21,753 nt of DNA. Source: a virus. Positions 8,345 through 15,541 of this stretch are shown here, piece by piece (position 1 is the first letter of the stretch; each line of letters opens with the position of its first letter). The position numbers were made by a program, and so were the translations under genes. Below the pieces are notes generated by a model that was given only the letters and a program-made list of their open reading frames with translations, had not been told where the DNA came from and ran no database searches. The stretch lies in the IMG/VR virus record IMGVR_UViG_3300009026_000070, positions 1 to 21,753 of that record; one strand, 5' to 3'.

Positions 8345-10811
8345 CGCCATAGACGTTGAATTTGAGGATGAGGGATCGGAGGAAAAACGGCCGCGGTTCG
8401 TCGGAAACCACGCAGAACGCGCCCGCCGTGCCGTGACGGCCGTCGAATGAAACCGCTTTCTCGCCGGTGAACATCGTGCCGGAATCCGCGCGGACGGGAT
8501 CGAACTTCGTGCCCGCCGGATCCTCGCCGATCTTGCCGCCGCGGCTTTGATAGAGGGACAGCACCGCCTCATGAATGCGGATCTCGCGGGTGCGCGAGGT
8601 GCCGTTCTGGAGCTGTAGGACCGGAGTCATGGGCATAACCTTGGCCGAGTAGGGACGGCCAAGCGTGACGTTTCCGGTCAGGCCGGTGAAAAACCCGCTG
8701 TTGAGCGTGGCCGGGCCGATGATCGCGCCGTTGTGGATGCCGACCACCGTGAGCCCTTGCAGCGGATTTCCCGCCAAATTGTAGGGCGATGCGAGCGTCT
8801 GGCAGCAATCCGACCACTGTCCGGCGTCCGCGGGCTCGCTCATCAGGCCGGTTGCGAACCTCTCGACGGTCCACTCGGTGCCGTGCTGGACGATAAACCA
8901 AACCTCGTCCTCGGCCGGCTTGCGGATGCAGGCGACGGAAACCACCGTTCCGGCCGTGGGATGCCGCGCCCACGCCGCGACGTTCTGCGAGCGATCGTAG
9001 GTCAGCGAGTGCAGCACACCGCCGGCCACGAACCAGACGATTGTCACGGGGGCGCGCTGGAGCGCGAAGTCGGTGATTTCGTTCCCCTTGAACAGGTGAT
9101 CCGCCAGCAACGTGAGATTTGCAGCCTCGTAGCGGTCGCTCTCATACCGGTATCCCATTTCCCGGACAATCCGGCCGCCCTTCTGGATGTAGAGCGCGGC
9201 GTTGTCCGCGGGCAGCACGCCAGGTCCGTTGACGTGGGAGCCGATGGACGAATGGCGCATGACGTTGCGATCCTCCGCGGTGATCGGCTTGTCGGAATCC
9301 GCGCCGATCATCACGAACTCGCCGACGCTCGATCCGATGACGAGCGCGCGGTCGGAGAGCAGCCAGGCGATGGGCTCGCGCTGGCCGATCATCACCGTGT
9401 GGGTCCACGGGTCCGTCGCGAGGGTGCCGCGGCGGAAATTGTTGTAGTCGTCATCCGCGCTCGCCCAGATGGTGTGGGGGCTCTTGGATGTGGCGGCGAG
9501 CACCACGCGCCCTTGATGGAACTCGATGCAGCGCGGGTGCCCCTGGTGGTCGCTCCATGCGCCTTCGGACCAAACATCGGTGGTATCCTTCTCAATCGGC
9601 GTGATCGTGACCGCCTTGACGGATTTCGAGTTTGTGAACTCGGTGATTTTCACGATCCCGCGAAGATAGGCACCTTCGACGTTCAGCATCGCATACGGAC
9701 TGCCGGATGTTCCGTTGGCGGAGTAGTCCGTGAACATCAGCCGGATGAGAGCTCGCTTCGGCTCCTCACCTTCAAAGGACGCGTTGCGCGGCGTCTTGGC
9801 CGTGCTCTGGACGGCGCGGAGGCTTTTCCACGACATGCCGCGGTCCCGGGAAATCTGGACGTGGAACTTGCCGTTCCAGTTTCCGAACGTCTGCATCGTC
9901 CACCTCCCCTGAACCACCAGCGCCTTGGAATAGACCTGATTGGATCCGGTCGCCGTCTTGTCCACCGGAAGCCGCGCCTCGAACTGCCAGAGTCCGCGCT
10001 TGTGCGCCAGCTCCCACACCGATCCGACGTGGGCGGCCGTCCACAATGCCTTGTTGCACGTCAAGGTCACCGTCTGGCCCTTCGTGCTCGACGTGTCCAC
10101 ATACTCCCGCGTCCACAGAAGCCGGTTTTCCTCTTCCTCGCTGTCGAAATACGTCGGCTTGTCCTCGGGCTCGTTCGAGGACGAGGACGTGTGATCCTGC
10201 TCGCAGAGGTAATAGACGTTCGACCGCTTCACCCGGTCGCCCACCTTGTATGCCTGACCGGTGGCCCACGTAGTGAAATCCGCGTTCACCTTGAACGTGC
10301 TCGTGATGCGGATGGTCCGGTCGAGGTTTTCGGGAAGAAACGCGTGGTTCCTCGCGGGCACGAAGTTTTCCAGCGTCCAGTTGGTATCCGAAACGCGGGA
10401 GAGGATCTTCGGCGGATGGCCCGGGTGAACGAACATCATCACGTCGTTGATCTGCTTCCAGCGCAGCAGCTTGAGCGTGCCGTCATTCCACGGACAGCCT
10501 AGCGTGACCACGATCCCGCCGGAGGTGATCGGCGCGCCGTCCTTGAAAAAGATCATCATGTTGTCACCGATGGCGATCACGATGGAATTCGCCGCGCGAA
10601 GCTCGAACTCCACAAGGCGGCCGTCCGCCGGATTTCCGGGCATCGAGCCGCGCAGCGTCATTCCAGGCCGCTTGACGAGCCCGCCCTGGGGCAGCGGGAT
10701 GAAGTTCTCGACCAGCCGGCAGGCCGAGCCGTATTTTTCAAGATCGGCGCGGCAATCGAGTTTCGGCGACCACTCGCCCCCGTCAAAGCTGACTTGTTGG
10801 GAAACGATCAT
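8334..10811 (-). CDS. Tail tubular protein B (gp12-like tail nozzle)
   Basis: The 825-residue protein starts with the typical podovirus nozzle opening: VSFDGGEWSPKL, then CRLVENFIPLPQGGLVKRPG (residues 31-50). The central portion has β-propeller-like repeats (RCIEFHQGRVVLAAT, WLLSDRALVIGSSVGEF), and the later part has SLTYDRSQNVAAWARH. The length is close to T7 gp12 (about 794). It forms the distal tail tube and receptor-facing nozzle. Residues about 180-235 (WATGQAYKVGDRV ... YYLCEQDHTSS) look like an inserted CBM5/12-type carbohydrate-binding module. The start overlaps the tail tubular A stop by ATGA, as expected for partners assembled together. Confidence 0.93.
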   Translation of the reverse strand: MIVSQQVSFDGGEWSPKLDCRADLEKYGSACRLVENFIPLPQGGLVKRPGMTLRGSMPGNPADGRLVEFELRAANSIVIAIGDNMMIFFKDGAPITSGGIVVTLGCPWNDGTLKLLRWKQINDVMMFVHPGHPPKILSRVSDTNWTLENFVPARNHAFLPENLDRTIRITSTFKVNADFTTWATGQAYKVGDRVKRSNVYYLCEQDHTSSSSNEPEDKPTYFDSEEEENRLLWTREYVDTSSTKGQTVTLTCNKALWTAAHVGSVWELAHKRGLWQFEARLPVDKTATGSNQVYSKALVVQGRWTMQTFGNWNGKFHVQISRDRGMSWKSLRAVQSTAKTPRNASFEGEEPKRALIRLMFTDYSANGTSGSPYAMLNVEGAYLRGIVKITEFTNSKSVKAVTITPIEKDTTDVWSEGAWSDHQGHPRCIEFHQGRVVLAATSKSPHTIWASADDDYNNFRRGTLATDPWTHTVMIGQREPIAWLLSDRALVIGSSVGEFVMIGADSDKPITAEDRNVMRHSSIGSHVNGPGVLPADNAALYIQKGGRIVREMGYRYESDRYEAANLTLLADHLFKGNEITDFALQRAPVTIVWFVAGGVLHSLTYDRSQNVAAWARHPTAGTVVSVACIRKPAEDEVWFIVQHGTEWTVERFATGLMSEPADAGQWSDCCQTLASPYNLAGNPLQGLTVVGIHNGAIIGPATLNSGFFTGLTGNVTLGRPYSAKVMPMTPVLQLQNGTSRTREIRIHEAVLSLYQSRGGKIGEDPAGTKFDPVRADSGTMFTGEKAVSFDGRHGTAGAFCVVSDEPRPFFLRSLILKFNVYGDAG

Positions 10812-11902
10812 TCGTCGTCTACGGGAAAGAAGCTGCCGCGGGTGCCGGTGAGGGAACCGTCCACGAGTTCCGCCAGCGGATGGTTTTCGTTGGATTGGGA
10901 ATCGTGACCGTCCGCCGTGCGTGCGGCCGGAAGATCCACGTTGTGATAGAGCGAGAGCAGGTCGCTTTCCGCCTTCTCGCTGCCGGTGATAGCCCGCGCC
11001 AGGCGCGCGGCCAGCAGCGTCGAGAACGCGGTGACGAAGAGAGGATCGTAAGCGTCCGGATCGTCCAGAAACTCCACACCCTCGATACTGGCGGCATCAT
11101 AATCGTCAGTGAGAATCAGAGTCGCCCCATCGACGCGCCGCAGATCGAACTTCTCAATCTTCCCGCCGTTCTCATCGCGCACCATTTTCGTTTTCACCAG
11201 CCCGGGCGAAGTCCACGCCTTTTCCCAACCAAGCATCCCCGGATGCGCCGGATTGCGGAACGCATCCTTGGCTTGCCATTCCCCGGCACTATCAGACTGA
11301 TACCACGCATAGGGAGCCGCGTCCCCGTGCCTCACCCATTGCCCGGCAAACGCCGAGGGATAATCGACCAGCGCCACCGTTGGCGTGCCCGCCGCGGGAG
11401 AGAAGCCAACGAATGGATTCGTGATGAGATCCGGACTGGCGACATTCTGAACCGCCGTCCACTCCCGGTTGATGGAATTCACCGAATCATAACGGATCAG
11501 AACCCACCCCGCGGAATAGGGAATCCACATCAGCGATTGGGTGTAATCGATTTGATTCCCCGTGTTCGTGTATTTCGGGCGGCCGTTGTATTCGCCGGCA
11601 TAGATCAGCGTTTCAAAAGTCACCGGCTGACCGCTCACAGTCGGGTTCCCTCCGACCGTGATGAACTGGACCGCAGTCGGTGCGGGCCACGCTGCCGGGA
11701 AATACACCCGGAATTCCCGAGCGGAGAGCGGAAGCACCGCCATGGCGAAAAGCCAGAAATGCGCCCGCAGAATTTCCCGGAGCGCCGGCTCGTAATGCAA
11801 CAAGGCCAGCCGCGCGCGGCGGTCCCCGCTGTCCGTGATGTCATCAATCAGGCTTTCCCCGATTTTGCTCAGTGCCAGATTGGCGATGTCGGTTTTGGTC
11901 AT
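10808..11902 (-). CDS. Tail tubular protein A (gp11-like adaptor) with inserted β-rich region
   Basis: Residues 5-55 (DIANLALSKIGE, then LHYEPALREILRAHFWLFA) and 285-355 (LFVTAFSTLLAARLARAITG, then SNENHPLAELVDGSLTGTRG) are the two halves of the gp11-type adaptor that joins portal to nozzle. The protein has 364 residues against about 196 in T7 gp11. The surplus, about 75-255, is an aromatic β-rich insertion including a GEYNGRPKY ... W ... GWVL ... VASPDL ... PTV module. Start 11902 (MTKTDIANLA) was chosen over the ATG at 11950 because the latter lies inside an intrinsic terminator hairpin and would add a non-homologous leader. It overlaps the tail tubular B gene by ATGA. Confidence 0.92.
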   Translation of the reverse strand: MTKTDIANLALSKIGESLIDDITDSGDRRARLALLHYEPALREILRAHFWLFAMAVLPLSAREFRVYFPAAWPAPTAVQFITVGGNPTVSGQPVTFETLIYAGEYNGRPKYTNTGNQIDYTQSLMWIPYSAGWVLIRYDSVNSINREWTAVQNVASPDLITNPFVGFSPAAGTPTVALVDYPSAFAGQWVRHGDAAPYAWYQSDSAGEWQAKDAFRNPAHPGMLGWEKAWTSPGLVKTKMVRDENGGKIEKFDLRRVDGATLILTDDYDAASIEGVEFLDDPDAYDPLFVTAFSTLLAARLARAITGSEKAESDLLSLYHNVDLPAARTADGHDSQSNENHPLAELVDGSLTGTRGSFFPVDDE

Positions 11903-11917
11903 GGCGGGATCGGCAGC

Positions 11918-11959
11918 AAAGAAAAACCCGGCGGACACGCTGCCACGCATCCGCCGGGG
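11918..11959 (-). terminator. Rho-independent terminator ending the head-gene block
   Basis: Read on the minus strand, a perfect 9-bp stem (CCCGGCGGA with TCCGCCGGG, plus-strand 11927-11935 and 11950-11958) encloses a 14-base loop and is followed by TTTTTCTTT (11926 to 11918). This is a textbook intrinsic terminator between the capsid-neighbour gene and the tail genes. No promoter for the tail genes was recognised, so it may be a partial, expression-tuning terminator. Confidence 0.85.
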
Positions 11960-11984
11960 TCATGAATCGGCCCGGCGCCCGGGA

Positions 11985-12455
11985 TCAATAGGTCTGGCTG
12001 AATCCGATGCGGAGCCAGAGATCCTTGGCGGTCGAGGCAATGGTGAGATCCGCGCCCGGCACGAACTGCACCCAGCTATCGGCCGCCACGACGACATCAT
12101 CCGCGGCATCCGGAACGGAGGTGCTTTCCGTGGTTTCCAGATTGGCGGTCACGCCGGTGATTTCCTGCACCGCGGAACCGTCGAGCGGCACAAGCTGGAG
12201 CTTGCCGGCGATGGTCGCGGTGTGGTTGGTCGACAGATAGCACAGGTTGCGGTGGATCACCGCGCCCTTTGGGAGCTTCATGAAGCGGATGTAATCCGTC
12301 GCGGTGGCGACGGCCGGAGCTCCGACAGGGATGGAAGCCTTGTCGGTGAGGAAGCGGAGGTTGCCCCCGCTGGTGGGGGCGGCGACGCCACGCCCCGGGC
12401 CCTTGGAAAGGGCGAGGAGCTGGGCGGAGTAGTTGGCGGAAAGGACGTTGGCCAT
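11985..12455 (-). CDS. Structural protein next to major capsid (possible head decoration)
   Basis: The 156-residue, β-rich, Thr/Ala/Val-rich protein has a disordered-looking N-terminus (PGRGVAAPTSGGNL), then alternating strands: IRFMKLPKGAVIHRNLCYL, KLQLVPLDG, ADSWVQFVPG and LWLRIGFSQTY at the C-terminus. No family was recognised with certainty. Its place directly after the major capsid gene, the shared ACCACCACC-ATG start context and the terminator just downstream suggest a virion protein made with the capsid, such as a decoration or minor capsid protein. It ends 25 bases before the terminator stem. Confidence 0.8.
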   Translation of the reverse strand: MANVLSANYSAQLLALSKGPGRGVAAPTSGGNLRFLTDKASIPVGAPAVATATDYIRFMKLPKGAVIHRNLCYLSTNHTATIAGKLQLVPLDGSAVQEITGVTANLETTESTSVPDAADDVVVAADSWVQFVPGADLTIASTAKDLWLRIGFSQTY

Positions 12456-12491
12456 GGTGGTGGTTCTTTCTAATTAGGTTTGGCGGATGGA

Positions 12492-13433
12492 TCAGGCGGC
12501 TTGCTCGCAGAGGATGTTCACCACGTTGATTTCGTCCTTGCGGCACGCGTTGCAGCGGATACGGCCGCGGATTTGAATCGCGCCGTCCGGATTGGAGAGT
12601 TCTTTGATGGAAGTCGTGATGTCCGTCCAGAAACCGATGCGAACACCGTTGGTCACCCACATCGGGCAGGAACGCGTGATCTTGTTCCCGGCCGGCGTGG
12701 TGGTCGGCAGTTGCTGGGAGCGGATGAAGTGGATTCCCATGAAATAGGAAATCTTCCCGTCCACAAGGGCCTTCACGTCGTTGTAGTCCGCGGAACCGAC
12801 CTGGGTCGCGTCGATGAGCAGGTTTTTCAGCTCGTCCGCGGAGACGGCCATGCAGAGCTTGCCGTCCTCTTCGTCCACGTCCTGACCGAACACCTCGTTG
12901 CGCTGGAAGATCGCCTTGGCTTGGGCGAGCTTGATCAGCGTCAGGCCGGTGTTGGCGCTGCCGCCGTCCTCGCGGTAGTTCACGGCGACGATCTGAGAGT
13001 TCGGCAGCGCGATGGCCTGCACGTTTTCCTCGGAACCCTCGTAGTTGGTGCCGAGAATGCCCTCGATGAAATACTTGTCGATGCGGCGTTTCGCGGCGCT
13101 CGTGATCTCGGTGATGATCTCCCCCTTGGGCGCGACGGCCAGCGCCAGCTCGAAAGCGTCGTCCTCGTCGAGGATCTTCGTTTTCTGGGCCTTGCGCGGG
13201 AAGAGGTAGCGGTGCTGCCAGGTTTGCTCCTCGCCGATAGTCGGCTGGAGACGGCCGGTGACATCCTCCATCTCGGTCTTGTCGATCTTCTTGAAGACGT
13301 GGCTCTTGCCGGTGAGGCCGGTCTTCACGTCCGCAAGCTCGCGGAAACGGGATTGGGTTTGCTGGGCGACGCGCATGAAACCTTCCTGGAAGACGGTGCG
13401 GGCGGCCTGAACGGTGGTGAGGGAAACACTCAT
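12492..13433 (-). CDS. Major capsid protein
   Basis: The 313-residue protein lies directly after the scaffold gene, as the capsid does in T7-like phages. It resembles the podovirus capsid family: N-terminal helix with FMRVAQQTQSRFREL (19-33), then GKSHVFKKI, a long basic stretch FPRKAQKTKILDEDDAFELALA, and DKYFIEGILGTNYEG before a mixed α/β domain. The C-terminal part (MWVTNGVRIGFW, IQIRGRIRCNACRKDEI) is the strand pair typical of HK97-fold capsids. It builds the icosahedral shell. ATG at 13433 follows a CTACCACCACC leader with no Shine-Dalgarno, although capsid should be the most abundant product. Confidence 0.87.
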   Translation of the reverse strand: MSVSLTTVQAARTVFQEGFMRVAQQTQSRFRELADVKTGLTGKSHVFKKIDKTEMEDVTGRLQPTIGEEQTWQHRYLFPRKAQKTKILDEDDAFELALAVAPKGEIITEITSAAKRRIDKYFIEGILGTNYEGSEENVQAIALPNSQIVAVNYREDGGSANTGLTLIKLAQAKAIFQRNEVFGQDVDEEDGKLCMAVSADELKNLLIDATQVGSADYNDVKALVDGKISYFMGIHFIRSQQLPTTTPAGNKITRSCPMWVTNGVRIGFWTDITTSIKELSNPDGAIQIRGRIRCNACRKDEINVVNILCEQAA

Positions 13434-13573
13434 GGTGGTGGTAGAAGTGAGGTTGGAATTTCAGAAGGGTTGAGTCTTCCGAGTGTCCTTTCTGCCACGG
13501 GCCTCTAACGAGGGTGTCCGCCGATCCGGGTCGGTGCGTTCGGTCTTCCGTCTAACGCGATCCTGAGACGCGG

Positions 13574-13602
13574 GCAATATCGTGATGGTCTGCCAATATC
13601 AA
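13574..13602 (-). promoter_or_regulatory. Candidate phage promoter upstream of capsid
   Basis: On the minus strand TTTGATATTGGC (13603 to 13592) gives a TTGATA -35-like box, a 17-base spacer and TATTGC as a weak -10-like box. The same 12-mer with the same spacing to an ATTG tetramer occurs before the portal block (17470-17498). Similarity to a σ70 promoter is only partial, so it may be another regulatory site. Confidence 0.4.
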
Positions 13603-13606
13603 ATCA

Positions 13607-13648
13607 CGCCGGAGCGTCGTGAAAACCCATCAATCCGACGCTCCGGCG
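13607..13648 (-). terminator. 13-bp stem-loop after scaffold gene (terminator or RNA-processing site)
   Basis: A perfect inverted repeat, CGCCGGAGCGTCG (13607-13619) and CGACGCTCCGGCG (13636-13648), encloses a 16-base loop, 17 bases after the scaffold stop. On the minus strand it is followed by TGATTTGATATT, which has only a weak T tract. It may be a leaky terminator, an mRNA 3'-end stabiliser or an RNase III site separating scaffold from capsid messages. Confidence 0.55.
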
Positions 13649-13664
13649 CTATCCATCGCGGGAA

Positions 13665-14522
13665 TCATTCGGATGCGCCTAGCAGGGCATAGACCTTCTT
13701 GCGCACGCCGTCTTCCCCGGCCTGCCACGCGGCATGGTCCGGGTGGGCCGGATCGTTCATGATGCGCATGGCCTCGTCAGGCGATGAGGTGAACGAAGAC
13801 CTGGGAGCGATGGAGCCTTTCGCGCGGGCCAGCGCGTCCTCGCCGAGTTGTTTTTCGAGAGCCTTCACGTATTCCCGTTCCTTCGCGAGGAACTCGACCA
13901 CGCGCGGACTGGAGAAAAGCACGGCGTCGTTCGGGTCCTCGCCGAGCTGTTCGGTGACGTAGGCGGCCAGCTCTTGCTTCCGTGATTCGTAGGCTTCGGG
14001 TCCGCCCCATTTCGATTCCAGCGCCTGACGATCCGCGGTGATCTTGTCATCATACGCCTTGGTCGCCGCGGCGAGATTCTCGGCTTCCAGTTCGGCGAAG
14101 GCCGTCGCGACGGCTTTTGCCTGGGTGTTTCCAATCTGGGCCTTGTGGAAGACCGCGGCCATTTTGGAGGCGACATCATCCGACCATTGGACGCCTTCCG
14201 GCAGCTGATCCGGCTTGAACGCGTAGCCGGATGGATCGGCGGGAACTTCGGCAAGGTGCGGATTCTTGGCGGAAAACGCCTTCTGGAGCTCGCCGTAGGA
14301 CTTGGCGAGCGTCTCGACATCGGCCGGCCCGCCATCCTTCCAATATTTCTCCGGGAACCACTCGGGACGCTGCGGAGCATTCGCCGGTGGGGGCACGTTT
14401 CCGCCAGGTGCAGGTGGCGCAGGTGCTTGAGGATCGCCACTCGCCGGTGGCGCGCCGCCTCCGCCGCCTCCTTCCGGTGGAGCTTCGTTGAACAGGAAAC
14501 GGTTGAATCGGGTCAGGATCAT
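13665..14522 (-). CDS. Scaffold / capsid assembly protein (gp9-like)
   Basis: The 285-residue protein begins with a Gly/Pro/Ala-rich disordered stretch (residues 14-50), followed by the scaffold-type motif RPEWFPEKYW then DVETLAKSYGELQKAF (about 67-82), a long helical coiled-coil-like middle and a basic-acidic C-terminus with FTSSPDEAMRIMNDPAHPDH. This is the usual podovirus head-assembly protein that nucleates capsid assembly and leaves the head. It lies directly upstream of the major capsid gene, as gp9 does before gp10 in T7. Start 14522 has an SD-less ccacccatc leader. Confidence 0.88.
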   Translation of the reverse strand: MILTRFNRFLFNEAPPEGGGGGGAPPASGDPQAPAPPAPGGNVPPPANAPQRPEWFPEKYWKDGGPADVETLAKSYGELQKAFSAKNPHLAEVPADPSGYAFKPDQLPEGVQWSDDVASKMAAVFHKAQIGNTQAKAVATAFAELEAENLAAATKAYDDKITADRQALESKWGGPEAYESRKQELAAYVTEQLGEDPNDAVLFSSPRVVEFLAKEREYVKALEKQLGEDALARAKGSIAPRSSFTSSPDEAMRIMNDPAHPDHAAWQAGEDGVRKKVYALLGASE

Positions 14523-14552
14523 GATGGGTGGATTTGGTTAGGGTGTGATGGG

Positions 14553-14624
14553 TTGCGGGGGATGGAATCGAACCATATTTCAGGGGAATATGAGTCCCCT
14601 CGCTCGCCGTTTGCGTTCCCCGCG
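14553..14624 (-). tRNA. tRNA-Met(CAT), initiator (fMet)-like
   Basis: I folded this by eye on the minus strand. The acceptor CGCGGGG pairs with CCCCGCA except for a C1/A72 mismatch, followed by discriminator A73. The anticodon stem GGGGA/TCCCC is perfect around loop CTCATAT (anticodon CAT, T33, A37). The T loop is TTCGATT with G53-C61, and the D loop has A14 and G18G19. Acceptor sequence, C1/A72 and purine-11/pyrimidine-24 are known initiator-tRNA traits, and the acceptor matches the E. coli fMet acceptor as I recall it. Weak points: only 3 D-stem pairs, A instead of T at position 8, a T49/C65 mismatch, A31-T39 in place of the third G-C pair, and encoded CCC instead of CCA. It fills the only intergenic gap between the HeH-protein and scaffold genes, so it would be cut from the head mRNA. 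Confidence 0.72.
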
Positions 14625-14633
14625 TTTTGGAAA

Positions 14634-15248
14634 TCAGTCTTCCTCCTCCTCCTCTTCGTCGGTCTGCTTTTCAAGTTCGGTGAGGTTGGAAACCGGGCGC
14701 AGCGTGATGGCTTCGAGGTAGAGCTTCACAAGCTCATCGGTCTTGGCCCGGCCGTCGAACTCGACGCCGCGCTCTTTCAATGCCGCGGCGAGTTCCTTCT
14801 TGTTGGCCGGCGAGCCCTCCGGCAGCCCGAGCGCGTTGAGCGGCGGGGACTGGCCGGTCATCTCCTGCGGCGCGGGAGCGGATGGAGCGGCCGGCGCGAT
14901 GTCGAACGGCACGCTTCCTTGATACCGGCGTTCGAACTCCTCGCGCGGGAAGTTCTTCCGGGCGTAATCCACCGCGGCGGGCGTGTGGTGACCCTGGTGA
15001 GGCGTCATGAGCGCGCGGATTTCTTCCGGAAACTCCATCAGCGGCGCGGCGGCCTTCACCACCTCGTCACCGACCAGCACGGAAACGGGGATTCCTTGGG
15101 TCCGCATGAACCACGCCTTGGCCTCGTCCCGGAGACCTCCGAACGCGTCGTTCAGGCGAAGTGTGTGGGTCTGCACGTCATACTTTCCGATGGGATCGTC
15201 TCCCTTGAAAAGGTGGCGCATCTGGTAGATGTGGAAGCGGTCATTCAT
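14634..15248 (-). CDS. HeH/SAP-like domain structural protein with acidic tail
   Basis: The 204-residue protein has an N-terminal region rich in aromatic and charged residues (1-110), a Pro/Ala linker (112-135), a helix-extended-loop-helix (HeH/LEM-like) motif at about 149-180 (NKKELAAALKERGVEFDGRA then KTDELVKLYLEA), and a C-terminal run of Glu/Asp (EEEEEED). HeH domains occur in phage head and packaging neighbours and may bind DNA or protein. It overlaps the preceding small gene by 8 bases and sits between portal and scaffold, so a virion or assembly role is likely. Exact function is unknown. Confidence 0.8.
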   Translation of the reverse strand: MNDRFHIYQMRHLFKGDDPIGKYDVQTHTLRLNDAFGGLRDEAKAWFMRTQGIPVSVLVGDEVVKAAAPLMEFPEEIRALMTPHQGHHTPAAVDYARKNFPREEFERRYQGSVPFDIAPAAPSAPAPQEMTGQSPPLNALGLPEGSPANKKELAAALKERGVEFDGRAKTDELVKLYLEAITLRPVSNLTELEKQTDEEEEEED

Positions 15249-15540
15249 CGTCGTGGTCGGTTTCTGGTTTGGATTTGCCGTCGTAGGCGGAGTTGAGAAT
15301 TTCCGAGATGAACGCCCGGAAGCCGTCGCGGTGCGCGGCGGTGGTCGGATTCATGCCGTCCGCGGCGTCGAAGACGCTGCCCATGTAGTTCGTGCGCGCC
15401 ATGGCGAGCGAGAGCCACTTGCGGCCCTTCACGGTGTTGAAGAGTTCGCGCGTCGCCCGGAAATAATCCCGCTCGGATTTCGCCTTGGCGGCTTGCTGTG
15501 CCTCGAACAGCGCGATGGGATCTTCAAGGAAATCAGGCAT
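15241..15540 (-). CDS. Small Bbp19-like phage protein
   Basis: The 99-residue helical protein has the pattern FRATRELFNTVKGRKWLSLA ... TTAAHRDGFRAFISEIL, which resembles the Bbp19-like small proteins found beside portal genes in podoviruses. It begins one base after the portal stop and overlaps the next gene, so it is expressed with the head genes. It ends in an acidic tail (ETDHDDE). Family assignment is moderate and function is not established. Confidence 0.78.
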   Translation of the reverse strand: MPDFLEDPIALFEAQQAAKAKSERDYFRATRELFNTVKGRKWLSLAMARTNYMGSVFDAADGMNPTTAAHRDGFRAFISEILNSAYDGKSKPETDHDDE

Positions 15541-15541
15541 A

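Larger units (their letters stand above)
13434..13664 (-). other. 231-base intergenic leader between scaffold and capsid
   Basis: This is the largest non-coding gap in the window. It holds, in transcription order, a 13-bp stem-loop, a promoter-like element shared with the region before the portal block, and an approximately 140-base leader to the capsid ATG. The leader contains two CGTTAGA direct repeats (plus-strand 13504-13510 and 13551-13557) and short hairpin-capable stretches. No credible gene is present. The layout suggests independent control of capsid expression. Confidence 0.7.

Noticed and set aside
8345-8572. 76-residue extension of the gp13-like protein
   Set aside because: It has Arg/Ser-rich shadow composition of the tail tubular B gene, and short starts at 8344/8350 fit the family.
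8733-10502. Long plus-strand ORF of 589 codons opposite tail tubular protein B, and a similar 585-codon one at 17333-19090 opposite the large terminase
   Set aside because: These are antisense shadows typical of GC-rich coding DNA. Their composition is His/Arg/Gly/Val-rich with no recognisable domains, while the minus strand encodes clear phage proteins.
11903-11950. A 16-codon N-terminal extension of tail tubular protein A
   Set aside because: The ATG at 11950 lies inside the terminator hairpin, and the family begins at MTKTDIANLA.
13504-13557. CGTTAGA direct repeats on the minus strand; one reads GTTAGAC, matching the integron core GTTRRRY
   Set aside because: No paired RYYYAAC core at a suitable distance and no attC-like imperfect palindrome were found, so it is not called an attC or attI site.
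14553-14624. The tRNA as a phage attachment site
   Set aside because: It is an almost complete folded tRNA between structural genes and more than 6 kb from the integrase. An att remnant is kept only as an alternative.
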